DNA from: Nitrospirota bacterium
GTDB taxonomy: Bacteria; Nitrospirota_A; Leptospirillia; Leptospirillales; Leptospirillaceae
NCBI GenBank assembly: GCA_021795275.1
Contig: JAJYPO010000045.1
Span: forward strand, 1-14,546
DNA: 14,546 nt
Direction: 5' to 3'
Position 1 is the first letter of the stretch; each line of letters begins with the position of its first letter. Shown here piece after piece: positions 6,007 through 13,850 of this stretch. The notes beneath the pieces are model-generated. The model was given only the letters and a program-made list of their open reading frames with translations, was not told the DNA's origin and did not search any database. Made by a program: the position numbers and the translations under genes.

Positions 6007-7568
6007 CGCAGCATCGGAGCGGGAACGGGCCTGAGGGACCGAAGGTTTTCACTCATCCACCGGCAGACGTTGTTCCGCTCGATTGCAGCCAGAACCCGGT
6101 CGTTCCTGCGCCTCCGGATTTCCGGGTCGAGGGAGAGTCCCTGGTGGATGAGACGTGCGGACTGGACGGGATCGAAGGGATCGATCAGGGCAAGCCCCTC
6201 CATCGTCTGGGCCGCCCCTGTATGGCGGCTCAGGAAGAGGACTCCGTCCCGCCCCTTTTGTGAGGCCAGAAACTCCTTTGCCACGAGGTTCATTCCGTCT
6301 TTCGTCGCCGTGATGAGGGATCCGGAGGAGAGACGGTAGAGAGGGGCAAGGACGGTTTGGGGAAGGGAGCGGGCGATGGTTTTCACCGGAACCCAGTCGC
6401 TCCGGCCGAATTTTTTATTCAGCCTCTCCACCGCCGCCTCGACCTGTCGGGCATACCGGCGGTAGGCTTCCACCGACTGCCGGCTGGGAGGGGCCACCTG
6501 CAGAAGGGAGAGCGTCCCGATGCGGGAGGGGTGCCGGGTGAAGAGAGCCTCCAGAATCTCGATCCGTTCCAGAAATCCTTTGGAATAGTCCATCCGGTCG
6601 ACGGATACGAGATAGGGACGGATTTCTTCTTCCGAACCCAGGAGCCCCGCCTCCCGAAGAACCTCCCTTGCGGCCCGGATTCCATCGGGATCCCGTGCGA
6701 GACGGTCGAAGTGGGCGGGGTCGATCGAGACAGGGTAGACCCCCAGGGAGAGGACCCTTGTCCCGCTTTCCGTGCGGACGCAGAGACTCTCGCCGTCCCA
6801 GGAGGCCCTGTCCCCGTAAAGGAGCCGGACAGTGTCAAGGAAGCGCTCCCTGTATCCTTCGGTCTGGAATCCGATCCGGTCATGGAAGAGAAGGCCCTCG
6901 ACCAGCTCGGAAAGCCAGGGGAAATCCTTCGCAGAGGGGATGTCGACCCAGGGAATATGCCAGAAAAAGGCCAGGGGCGGAAGATGGTGCCCGGCCATAC
7001 GCCGGACCTCGCGCGCCACAAGGGCCAGCTGGTAATCATGGATCCAGACGACGCCGGGGGAAAGGGTAGTGAGGGACTCCAGCACCTTCCCGGCCAGACG
7101 CCGGTTGACATGGAGGTAGGCCTCAAAGGAATCCCCGACCTCCCCGACCCGCTCCGGGTCATCATGGAAAAACGGCCAGAGGACTCCGTTCGAAAAACCG
7201 GCATAATGAGCCGCCCGGACCTCTTCCGGAAGGGAGAGGCGCTGGAGAAGATATCCCGGAGCTTCCGGGGACTCCCGGGGAGGGGAAATCCGCAAAAGAT
7301 CCGGCCCCGCAGAATCCCTGAGGGCGATCCACTCGCCCCCCACTATGCCCAGAAGACGATGGATCGTCTGGGTCACCCCCCCGGGAGGGAAGGAGAGATG
7401 TCCGGACCCCTCCCAGACGATCGGTTCCCGGTTGGTGACCACGAGAAGGGGGGCCCGACCGAATTCCCGTCGGTAGAAAAGAACCATCTCCTCCGGAGAC
7501 CGGCATTCGGGGCTCCCTTCCTCCCGGCCGAAGGCCGGAGCCAGGGAGGAGGAAAGAAGCGAGGCCAT
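6003..7568 (-). CDS. otsA: Trehalose-6-phosphate synthase (GT20 family)
   Basis: A 521-residue retaining glycosyltransferase that joins a UDP/ADP/GDP-glucose glucosyl group to glucose-6-phosphate. GT20 landmarks in order: TNREP (45-49), PPGGV (61-65), FSNGVLWPFFHD (125-136), WIHDYQL (175-181), WHIPW (203-207), IGFQTEGY (232-239), the donor-binding VDRMDYSKG with Arg325 and Lys330, QVAPPSR (357-363), and DGMNLVAKE (424-432). The REP-type N-terminus and Gln180, where the canonical motif has HDYH, mark a divergent branch, so glucosylglycerol-phosphate synthase is a possible alternative. The adjacent otsB favours trehalose. The start at 7568 has GGAGG 7 bases upstream and overlaps the stop of the glycosyltransferase gene by one base (TGATG). 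It has about 40 extra N-terminal residues compared with E. coli OtsA. Confidence 0.85.
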   Translation of the reverse strand: MASLLSSSLAPAFGREEGSPECRSPEEMVLFYRREFGRAPLLVVTNREPIVWEGSGHLSFPPGGVTQTIHRLLGIVGGEWIALRDSAGPDLLRISPPRESPEAPGYLLQRLSLPEEVRAAHYAGFSNGVLWPFFHDDPERVGEVGDSFEAYLHVNRRLAGKVLESLTTLSPGVVWIHDYQLALVAREVRRMAGHHLPPLAFFWHIPWVDIPSAKDFPWLSELVEGLLFHDRIGFQTEGYRERFLDTVRLLYGDRASWDGESLCVRTESGTRVLSLGVYPVSIDPAHFDRLARDPDGIRAAREVLREAGLLGSEEEIRPYLVSVDRMDYSKGFLERIEILEALFTRHPSRIGTLSLLQVAPPSRQSVEAYRRYARQVEAAVERLNKKFGRSDWVPVKTIARSLPQTVLAPLYRLSSGSLITATKDGMNLVAKEFLASQKGRDGVLFLSRHTGAAQTMEGLALIDPFDPVQSARLIHQGLSLDPEIRRRRNDRVLAAIERNNVCRWMSENLRSLRPVPAPMLR

Positions 7569-8650
7569 CAGCGGACCTCCGTCAGGGCATTCTGGAGGGA
7601 GGTCCGCAAGGGTGCAGGAGCTGCTCCTCTCCGGGTTTCCCGGAGGATGGAACGATAAAGCGTCTCGTAGCCGTCCACCATGACTTCGGTCGAATAGAGC
7701 TGGGCGGCTCTGGCGCGGCAGGCCCGCCGGTCGATCGTCCCGACCTTGTGGGCCAGGACTTCGGCCATTTCCTCTTCGCTGTCCACCAGATATCCGGTCA
7801 CGCCATCCTCCACAAGCTCGGTTGCGGCGCCCCGCTTGAAGGCCACGACAGGGGTTCCGCACAACATCGCCTCGATCATGACCAGGCCGAAGGGCTCTTC
7901 CCAGCGGATGGGAACGAGAAGGGCCCGGGCTCCCTGAAGAAGGGCCACCTTCTGGAGATGGTCGACCTGCCCCAGCCAGTGGACGAGGGGATTTTGGAGA
8001 AGCGACCGGAGGGTCTCGTTGTAGAAGGAGGTATCGCACGGATGGACCGCGCCTCCGATATGGAGCGGGATTCCGGCCTTGAGCGCCACCCGGCAGGCGC
8101 TGTCCGGTCCCTTTTCGGGGGCCAGGCGGCCCAGGAAGGCGGCATGGGACCCCGGTCCGAAGGACGGCGGATAGGCCGCCGGATCAAGGCCGTGGTGGAT
8201 GACAGAAAACCGGGAAAGGGGAACCTCCTGCTCCTTCTGGGAGTGGCTGATCGCCACATAGTGGTTTTCCGGATAATGGCGGTAGATTTCCGAGAACTCC
8301 GGGGTCCGGGAATGATGAAGGGTCACAACGGCGGGAACGTTGGTGATGGAGGCATAAGGCACGGCCACAGGCGACTGCCAGTGAACGATGTCGATATCCC
8401 CCCGTTCCATGATCCGCTTTGCGGAAAAGGCCAGATGGATCTGCTCGTCTCTGGGAACGATGGGCCAGCGGGCGGAGGGGAAGGCGCATTCGACATAGGC
8501 CCGGGTCCGGGAGTCACCCGTGGCAAAAAGAACCACCTCATGGCCGCGGTCGATGAGCTTTTCAGCGAGATGATAGAGAAAGAGCTCCGTCCCTCCGTAC
8601 TTCTTGGGGGGAACGCTGACAAATGGGGTCGAAACCAGGGCGATTCTCAC
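7568..8650 (-). CDS. GT4 family glycosyltransferase
   Basis: A 360-residue GT-B enzyme of family GT4. The N-terminal domain has the motif KYGGTELFLYHLAEKLIDRG (17-36) followed by VVLFATGDS, typical of a widespread bacterial subgroup; the C-terminal domain has LGRLAPEKG (173-181) and the donor-binding E-x7-E in EPFGLVMIE (Glu252 and Glu260). There is no signal peptide or membrane segment, so it is cytoplasmic or peripheral. Start GTG at 8650 has AAAGGAG 8 bases upstream, 3 bp after the transporter stop. It overlaps otsA by one base and so is co-translated with it. Acceptor and product are unknown. It may make another glucoside or act on a sugar feeding the same pathway. It is not a trehalose synthase TreT by any motif I can recognise. 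Confidence 0.85.
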   Translation of the reverse strand: MRIALVSTPFVSVPPKKYGGTELFLYHLAEKLIDRGHEVVLFATGDSRTRAYVECAFPSARWPIVPRDEQIHLAFSAKRIMERGDIDIVHWQSPVAVPYASITNVPAVVTLHHSRTPEFSEIYRHYPENHYVAISHSQKEQEVPLSRFSVIHHGLDPAAYPPSFGPGSHAAFLGRLAPEKGPDSACRVALKAGIPLHIGGAVHPCDTSFYNETLRSLLQNPLVHWLGQVDHLQKVALLQGARALLVPIRWEEPFGLVMIEAMLCGTPVVAFKRGAATELVEDGVTGYLVDSEEEMAEVLAHKVGTIDRRACRARAAQLYSTEVMVDGYETLYRSILRETRRGAAPAPLRTSLQNALTEVR

Positions 8651-8653
8651 GCG

Positions 8654-9976
8654 TTACTCTCCTTTCGCCGGTGTTTCGGGACCGGGAGACAGGCCGGCCA
8701 ATGCGGCCAGAAATCCCGGAAGTGGACGAAAAATGCCGGACTCCGAACGGTGTCCGGCCTCGATCAGGTTCACGGCCCCCCAGGAAAGGACCAGGATCCC
8801 GCCAAGAAGCCCAAGGACGGTCCGGATTCCCAGGACCGTCACGAGGGAAGGAAGTCCGGTCATTCCCAGGATCGCCCCTCCCAGAAAGCCCAGACTCATC
8901 GTTGTCAGGACCCGGGAGAGGAGCCGTGAGGGGGCATGGTTCTGAAGAAGCGTGTGGACGAGGGGATTCACCACCGAAATCGCCATTCCGAACAGAGCCA
9001 TCAGAAAAAGGTCCACGGGCATCTGGCCGGTGACGGAGACAAGGAGGATCAGGATTCCCCCGGCCAGGAAGCCGCCGGCAATCCACCGGAAAAGACTGAG
9101 CGGGGGACGGACGGTCAGGGCCAGGGAGGCCAGGAGCATTCCCACTCCGTAAGCGGAAAGGAGCATGCCGAATCCTTTCGATCCGGCATGGAGGACAGCA
9201 TGGGAAAGGACCGGAAGCAGGATGGTCACAGGACCGGTGATCAGACCGTAAAGGGTCATGATGACAAACAGGCCAAGCAGGAGCCTGTTTCCGGAAAAGA
9301 CGAACCGGATCCCTTCCCGGACCTCCTCCAGGATCCCGGCGGCTCCGGAGACAGGAAGAATCTCTGCCTCCCGGGCCTCCCCGATCCGGATGAAGAGGAG
9401 AAAGAGCGCCGAAATGAGGAAGGTCATCCCGTTTGCGATCATGACGAAGACCGGATTATAGATGGCCGACAGAAGCCCTCCCAGAAGGGGGCCCACCAGG
9501 ATTCCCACCTGGCCGGTCGTCTGCATCAGGGCATTGGCCGAGACCCTCCGGGGCTCGTTGACCATCAGGGGAATGGCCGAGTAAAGGGCCGGGCCGAAAA
9601 TCCCGCTGGCCGTCGCGATGAGAAAGACCAAAAGGTAGAGAACGGGAAGGGAGAGGTGGTGGAGCGCATAAAGGACGGGAATCAGAAGGACAAGCATTCC
9701 GCGGACGGCATCGACCCAGATCATGACCTTGCGCTTCGAGCACCGGTCGAGCATGACCCCGTTGGCCCAGAAAAAGAGCATCGGAGGAAGCGTCTGGAGA
9801 ACGCCCACGACGATCATCGCCTGGGCGCTTTTGGTAAAGAGATAGACGAACCAGAAGAGGGCCACCTTGTTCAGGTTCTCCCCCAACTGGGAGACCAGCT
9901 GTCCCAGAAGCAGAAGCCCGAAATTCCGCTCGACCAGAAGATCTTTCGATTCGCGGACATTCACGATAAAGGACAT
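8654..9976 (-). CDS. Major facilitator transporter (MFS_3-like), downstream paralogue
   Basis: A 440-residue inner-membrane protein with about 12 hydrophobic segments, beginning after a short cytoplasmic N-terminus (FGLLLLGQLVSQLGENLNKV). The MFS motif A is NGVMLDRCSKRKVMI at 72-86, between segments 2 and 3. The stretch GIFGPALYSAIPLMV followed by RRVSANALMQTTGQVG is typical of the exporter group that includes EntS. Substrate is unknown. Start ATG at 9976 follows GGAGGAAGGA. The stop lies 3 bp before the glycosyltransferase start, so it is co-transcribed with GT4-otsA-otsB. It is a paralogue of the next transporter upstream. Export of a compatible solute or glycoside is a guess from context only. 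Confidence 0.85.
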   Translation of the reverse strand: MSFIVNVRESKDLLVERNFGLLLLGQLVSQLGENLNKVALFWFVYLFTKSAQAMIVVGVLQTLPPMLFFWANGVMLDRCSKRKVMIWVDAVRGMLVLLIPVLYALHHLSLPVLYLLVFLIATASGIFGPALYSAIPLMVNEPRRVSANALMQTTGQVGILVGPLLGGLLSAIYNPVFVMIANGMTFLISALFLLFIRIGEAREAEILPVSGAAGILEEVREGIRFVFSGNRLLLGLFVIMTLYGLITGPVTILLPVLSHAVLHAGSKGFGMLLSAYGVGMLLASLALTVRPPLSLFRWIAGGFLAGGILILLVSVTGQMPVDLFLMALFGMAISVVNPLVHTLLQNHAPSRLLSRVLTTMSLGFLGGAILGMTGLPSLVTVLGIRTVLGLLGGILVLSWGAVNLIEAGHRSESGIFRPLPGFLAALAGLSPGPETPAKGE

Positions 9977-10138
9977 GGATTCCTTCCTCCGTCATCACCC
10001 CATGGCTTCGGAGGATTTTCTCCGGCCCGGGGCTCTCTCTTGCCGGATGATCGCAAGAATCAGGCCAGACATAGGAGTGAGGGAAAATCAGCCTTCCGGA
10101 AAAAGTCGGGTCGGCCTGAGAAGGGAATCCGTATCTCC
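9977..10138 (-). other. 162-bp gap between the two transporter genes
   Basis: This is the only sizeable break in the minus-strand gene string. I see no gene with a ribosome binding site, no -10/-35 pair and no terminator hairpin followed by a T-run; a CAGGCC/GGCTG pairing around TTTTT is too weak. Whether transcription passes through cannot be decided from sequence. Confidence 0.4.
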
Positions 10139-11458
10139 TCAGGACAGCCGGGAGCGAAAAAGTGTTACCAAAAGCAACACAATGACAGAGATGGATAACA
10201 GGACTCCTCCTTCGAGATGGAGGAATGACGAGACCGGATGGCGATGAAGGAAGATCGTTCCCCCCTCGATTCCCACGAGGGCCGAAAGCAGGAAGAGAGT
10301 CATCACCACAGCCAGGACCCGCCCGAGGGTGCGGGATGGAACGATCTGCTGGATCCGGGCATAGGCCAGGGGCTGGGCCCAGGAGAGACCGGTCCCAACG
10401 ATGAGAAGAAGGATGAGACCCGCCGACGGCCAGGAAAGGCGAGGCAGGAGGAGAAAGGCCCCCGAGGCAAGGAGCATCCCCCCGGAGATCAGCGAAAAAT
10501 GCCCCGGAAGCCGTCGTCCCAGAAGGAGAATCCCCCCCAGAAAGGAGCCCAGAAAGTAGGCGCCTGACAACAGGGCGTAGAAGGAGGGCGGAGTCCGGAA
10601 GACCTGGGAGGACAGGAGGGGAAAGACCATCAACATGGGGGCATTGAAGAGCGCGAAGACCATGAGAAGGACGGTGCACAAAAGGAGGACGGGATTTTTG
10701 AGAAGGAGTCCTGCGGAATGAAGGAAGCCTGAAATCACCCCCGTTCGGGACGGTCCGTCGTTTCGGGAGGCGACGGCGTGATCCCGCCCCTTCCCCTCGC
10801 TCCGGCGACTCTCGATAGGGTCGAAAGGCGGGGGGATGAGGGCAAACAGAAAGGCGGAGAGGACGAACCCTCCACCGGACATGACCAGAAGCCAGGGAGC
10901 GGGAAAGTAGAGCAGGAGACCGGCCGTGACCAGGGGTCCCAGGAAATACCCTCCCTGCCCCGCAATCTGGATCCACCCGTTGGCGTGTTTAAGACGGTCG
11001 TAGGGAACAAAGCCCGGGATCGCGGCATTGAAGGCCGGTCCGAAACCTGAGGACAAAAGGGCTGTCACCACCACAACAACCAGGAGAGAGGGGGTCCGGA
11101 CCGGCTCGAAAAGGCTCAGAAGGGGAATGATGGCGTAGGTGGACCCCTTGAAGAGATTGATGGCCGCCATGAAGATCTGGCGGGGAAGGAGATCGATGAG
11201 GACGCCGGCCGGGATGAGGATGAGAAAGGGGATGATCGTCTGGAGCAGTCCGATCCGACCTACGAGCGTCACATCGTTGTGACGGATCCGGAAGGCGATC
11301 CAGGTCAGGGCGGTTTGGGTCATCCCCTCGCTGAACTGGGTGAGGGCATAGGCGAGGAGAAGGCCGACAAAGGGGGCCGAGGCCAGCGACCGGGAAAGGA
11401 GGCTGCCGCGAAGCGCATCGGCAAACCCCCGGGGAAAGGAAAATGCCGCCCATTTCAC
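10139..11458 (-). CDS. Major facilitator transporter (MFS_3-like), upstream paralogue
   Basis: A 439-residue membrane protein with about 12 hydrophobic segments and a charged cytoplasmic loop near 215-245 (ESRRSEGKGRDHAVASRND). Motif A is AGVLIDLLPRQIFM (84-97). The segment GFGPAFNAAIPGFV and following ANGWIQIAGQGGYFLGPL align by eye with the same part of the transporter at 8654-9976, as does PSRTLGRVLAVVMTL with PSRLLSRVLTTMSL, so the two are a tandem paralogous pair. GTG start at 11458 has GGAGG 8 bases upstream. It follows the yciI-like gene by 33 bp. Substrate is unknown. Confidence 0.85.
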   Translation of the reverse strand: MKWAAFSFPRGFADALRGSLLSRSLASAPFVGLLLAYALTQFSEGMTQTALTWIAFRIRHNDVTLVGRIGLLQTIIPFLILIPAGVLIDLLPRQIFMAAINLFKGSTYAIIPLLSLFEPVRTPSLLVVVVVTALLSSGFGPAFNAAIPGFVPYDRLKHANGWIQIAGQGGYFLGPLVTAGLLLYFPAPWLLVMSGGGFVLSAFLFALIPPPFDPIESRRSEGKGRDHAVASRNDGPSRTGVISGFLHSAGLLLKNPVLLLCTVLLMVFALFNAPMLMVFPLLSSQVFRTPPSFYALLSGAYFLGSFLGGILLLGRRLPGHFSLISGGMLLASGAFLLLPRLSWPSAGLILLLIVGTGLSWAQPLAYARIQQIVPSRTLGRVLAVVMTLFLLSALVGIEGGTIFLHRHPVSSFLHLEGGVLLSISVIVLLLVTLFRSRLS

Positions 11459-11491
11459 GAGGGTGCCTCCGCCGGTCCGTCTCCGATGCTG

Positions 11492-11803
11492 TCAGTCTCC
11501 GCCCAGAAGACCCGAAAGCTCGGGGCAGGCCTTGACCGGCTGAAATTCCAGAAGATCGTGGCGGGCCACCCGGGCCTTGGCGTAAGGGTCGCCGGCAAGA
11601 AGGGTTTCGATCTCGCTTCGGTCGCTGCCCCTCATGAACAGGACCCCTCCTGTCCGGGGGACAAGGGGGCCAGACAGCAAAAGGATGCCATCCTTGAGGC
11701 AGGTATCAAGAAAAGCCCGATGGGGGGCCACCAGAGGCTCGATTTCCGAAAAGGGTCTCAGGTAGACGATATGAACGAAAAAATATCGGATGGAGGGTTC
11801 CAC
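11492..11803 (-). CDS. YciI-like protein
   Basis: A 103-residue soluble protein of the YciI family, a ferredoxin-like alpha/beta fold related to muconolactone isomerase. Family features are the opening strand YFFVHIVYLRP, the conserved His28 in APHRAFLDTCLKDG, LLLSGPLVPRTGG and the DPY motif with Asp72. The family is widespread but its reaction is not established. GTG at 11803 is the only good start that keeps the first strand; the ribosome binding site is poor (GGAG too close), so it may rely on coupling with apt, whose stop lies 8 bp upstream. Confidence 0.8.
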   Translation of the reverse strand: MEPSIRYFFVHIVYLRPFSEIEPLVAPHRAFLDTCLKDGILLLSGPLVPRTGGVLFMRGSDRSEIETLLAGDPYAKARVARHDLLEFQPVKACPELSGLLGGD

Positions 11804-11811
11804 TCCGGCAC

Positions 11812-12330
11812 CTAGACCTTGTAAGAGAGAACGGATCGGACCCGCTCTCCGGAAAGCCGGTCCCTCCCGCCGAGACCTTCGAGCTCCGCCACGAAGAGGA
11901 TTTCGGCGACCTCTCCCCCCAGGAGGCGCACAAGGTCCAGGGCCGCCCGGGCCGTCCCGCCCGTTGCAAGAAGGTCGTCCACGATCAGGACCCGTTCCCC
12001 CTTCGACAATCCGCCTTCCTGCATGGCGATCGTGTCCTGGCCATATTCGAGGGCGTAGGAGAGTTCCCGGACAGGTCCCGGGAGCTTGCCCTTCTTTCTG
12101 ACGGGAACGAATCCCGCCCCCAGAAGCTGGGCCACAGGGGCCGCGAGAATGAACCCGCGGGCCTCGATCCCGACCACACGGGTAATCCCCAGTCCCCGGT
12201 AGGGGGACGCCAGGTGCTCGACCAGCTTCGGAAAAGCCTCCCGGGAGCCAAAAAGGGGCATCAGGTCGTAGAACAGGATTCCCTTCTTCGGGAAGTCGGG
12301 AACGGTGCGGACATAGGTACCAAAATCCAT
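11812..12330 (-). CDS. apt: Adenine phosphoribosyltransferase
   Basis: A 172-residue purine salvage enzyme that makes AMP from adenine and PRPP in the cytoplasm. Near-complete family motifs: VPDFPKKGILFYDLMPLF (10-27), GIEARGFI (54-61), VRKKGKLPG (77-85) and the PRPP-binding loop VLIVDDLLATGGTA (114-127) with Asp118/Asp119. Length matches the family. ATG at 12330 has AGGAG at ideal spacing. It lies 39 bp after the sigma factor gene and 8 bp before the yciI-like gene. Confidence 0.95.
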   Translation of the reverse strand: MDFGTYVRTVPDFPKKGILFYDLMPLFGSREAFPKLVEHLASPYRGLGITRVVGIEARGFILAAPVAQLLGAGFVPVRKKGKLPGPVRELSYALEYGQDTIAMQEGGLSKGERVLIVDDLLATGGTARAALDLVRLLGGEVAEILFVAELEGLGGRDRLSGERVRSVLSYKV

Positions 12331-12369
12331 GGGTTTCTCCTGGTCTTTGGAGGGGATCTCAATGAAGAC

Positions 12370-13323
12370 TCATGACTCGTGTTTCTCTCCGGACGAGCTC
12401 GGGTGAGACGAAGCGGCAAAGGGCCGGGCGTCATCAAGGTAGGCGCGCATCTTGGAGAGGGCCACCGCCTCGATCTGGCGGACCCGCTCCCGGGTCACGC
12501 CCAGAATCTTTCCGATCTCCTCGAGGGTCATGGTGTCTCCCCCCTCGAGACCGAAACGGAGGGCGATCACCTGGCGTTCCTTCGGTTTTAATACCCCGAA
12601 GGCGGCGGCAATTCCCTGCACGCTCTCCTTTTTCTCTACAACATCGAGCGGGGAATCGGCCCCCCGGTCCTCGAGGATGTCCTTCAGGCTGTTTTCGTCT
12701 CTTTCACCGATCGGGGCATCGAGAGAGACGGCCGCCCGGAGGACCTGGTGAAGACCTTCGAACTCGGAGACCGAAAGACGCGCCTTGCGGGCAGCCTCCT
12801 CCGGATCGGGAGGCCGCCCCTCGGCCACCATCTGCTCGACCTGGGACAGATACTGGTTGACCTTTTCCATCATGTGGACGGGCAGGCGGATCAGGTGGCC
12901 CTGGTTGATGGCCGCCCGCTCGATGGCCTGACGAATCCACCAGGAGGCATAGGTGCTGAATCGGAATCCCTTCTCCGGGTCGAATCGGTCCACCGCCTTC
13001 ATCAGACCGATATTCCCTTCCTCGATCAGGTCCGAAAAACCCAGGCCCCGGCCCACGTAGCGTTTGGCGATCAGGACAACCAGGCGGAGATTGGAGAGGA
13101 TCATCCTCTCCCGGGCTGCCTGGTTGCCCCTGGCGATCTCCCGGGCCAAGGAGATCTCCTCTTCAGCCGAAAGGAGCGGATAGTCCCGAAGGTTTTTCAG
13201 GTAGAGCCCCAGGGAACCGGCCTCCAGAGACGAACCGCCCTGCCCGGGAGTCTCCTCCGGGGCACGCTCCTCCTCCCCGGTCTCCTCCGGAGGCTCCGCA
13301 TCCTCCAGGATATCGTCGGTCAT
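12370..13323 (-). CDS. rpoS: RpoS-like (group 2) sigma70 factor
   Basis: A 317-residue primary-like sigma factor without the long region 1.1 of RpoD. An acidic Glu/Pro-rich tail (1-32) leads to region 1.2 (SLGLYLKNLRDYPLLSAEEE, 37-56), region 2 (MILSNLRLVVLIAKRYVGRG to DLIEEGNIGLMKAVDRFDPEKG, 74-119), region 2.4 in TYASWWIRQAIERAAINQ (124-141), region 3 (145-225) and region 4 with the helix-turn-helix TLEEIGKILGVTRERVRQI (266-284). Size and layout match RpoS, which reads general-stress and stationary-phase promoters. Whether it is the true RpoS orthologue cannot be shown here. The start overlaps the acylphosphatase stop by 4 bp (ATGA), so it is probably translationally coupled. It heads the string that ends in otsA-otsB, which RpoS controls in E. 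coli. Confidence 0.85.
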   Translation of the reverse strand: MTDDILEDAEPPEETGEEERAPEETPGQGGSSLEAGSLGLYLKNLRDYPLLSAEEEISLAREIARGNQAARERMILSNLRLVVLIAKRYVGRGLGFSDLIEEGNIGLMKAVDRFDPEKGFRFSTYASWWIRQAIERAAINQGHLIRLPVHMMEKVNQYLSQVEQMVAEGRPPDPEEAARKARLSVSEFEGLHQVLRAAVSLDAPIGERDENSLKDILEDRGADSPLDVVEKKESVQGIAAAFGVLKPKERQVIALRFGLEGGDTMTLEEIGKILGVTRERVRQIEAVALSKMRAYLDDARPFAASSHPSSSGEKHES

Positions 13324-13625
13324 TCAAGAGCCCTCTCGATCCGGAATTCCCGAATATCCTCGAGCAGCGGTCCGATCTCCTCCGGCGTGAGATCCCGAAC
13401 CTCGAGGGAGACAACCGCTGATCCGGCGGGTCCCTCTCTGAGGATTTCCATCCAGGGAGAGCGCAGATCTTCGGGAACAAGGGAAAGGATCTCGACCGAG
13501 CCATCCGAAAGATTGCGGACCCAGCCCAGAATCCCTCTTTCGTCGGCCCTGGCTTTTACAAAGGCGCGAAAACCCACTCCCTGCACCCGTCCTGTCACCC
13601 TGATTTGGAGGACGCAATTGTTCAT
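13320..13625 (-). CDS. acyP: Acylphosphatase
   Basis: A 101-residue acylphosphatase that hydrolyses carboxyl-phosphate bonds such as acetyl phosphate or 1,3-bisphosphoglycerate. The phosphate-binding loop is GRVQGVGFR (12-20) with Arg20 and the catalytic Asn38 lies in GWVRNLSDGSVEI. Size and the starting strand CVLQIRVTG are usual. ATG at 13625 has only a weak ribosome binding site; longer versions would run into the tRNA gene. It overlaps the sigma gene start by 4 bp. Its promoter is not clear; transcription may come from the tRNA promoter 220 bp upstream. Confidence 0.9.
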   Translation of the reverse strand: MNNCVLQIRVTGRVQGVGFRAFVKARADERGILGWVRNLSDGSVEILSLVPEDLRSPWMEILREGPAGSAVVSLEVRDLTPEEIGPLLEDIREFRIERALE

Positions 13626-13721
13626 AGGCGTGATCGACAATCTAACAGTGTGGAAACCGGGAACATCGGCAAGGAGGCCAGAGAACGGGAGTTGCTGGCG
13701 AACAGAATGAAGCAAAGAAAA

Positions 13722-13798
13722 TGGTCGGGGCGAAAGGATTTGAACCTTCGACCCCACCGTCCCGAACGGTGTGCGCTACCAGGCTGCGCCACGCCCCG
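13722..13798 (-). tRNA. tRNA-Pro, anticodon CGG
   Basis: A 77-nt cloverleaf folds cleanly on the minus strand. The acceptor stem is CGGGGCG with CGCCCCG, the D stem GCGC/GCGC, the anticodon stem CACCG/CGGTG with loop TTCGGGA (anticodon at 13762-13764), the variable loop GGGTC, and the T arm GAAGG-TTCAAAT-CCTTT. The terminal CCA is encoded (13724-13722) after discriminator A. TTTTCTTT follows the tRNA and may act as a release signal. Confidence 0.97.
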
Positions 13799-13850
13799 AC
13801 AAAGCCCCTGGTCCGAGGATCTCCTCCACGGAAGAATGAAAGACGGTCCT

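Noticed and set aside
6357..7658. 433-codon open frame on the plus strand over otsA
   Set aside because: Pro/Gly/Arg-rich translation without domains, fully antisense to a well-supported GT20 gene.
10006..10083. 25-codon frame on the minus strand in the gap between the transporters
   Set aside because: No ribosome binding site and no recognisable sequence.
10085..10115. Intrinsic terminator after the upstream transporter gene
   Set aside because: A TTTTT run exists on the minus strand, but the flanking pairing (CAGGCC/GGCTG) encloses it rather than preceding it and is short.
8936..10198. 420-codon open frame on the plus strand
   Set aside because: It is antisense to the transporter at 8654-9976, is extremely rich in Gly, Asp, Glu, Lys and His with no hydrophobic core, and has no ribosome binding site; a by-product of GC-rich codon bias.
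9456..10976. 506-codon open frame on the minus strand across both transporter genes
   Set aside because: It runs in a different phase over two well-supported membrane proteins and its translation is Ser/Pro/Arg-rich.
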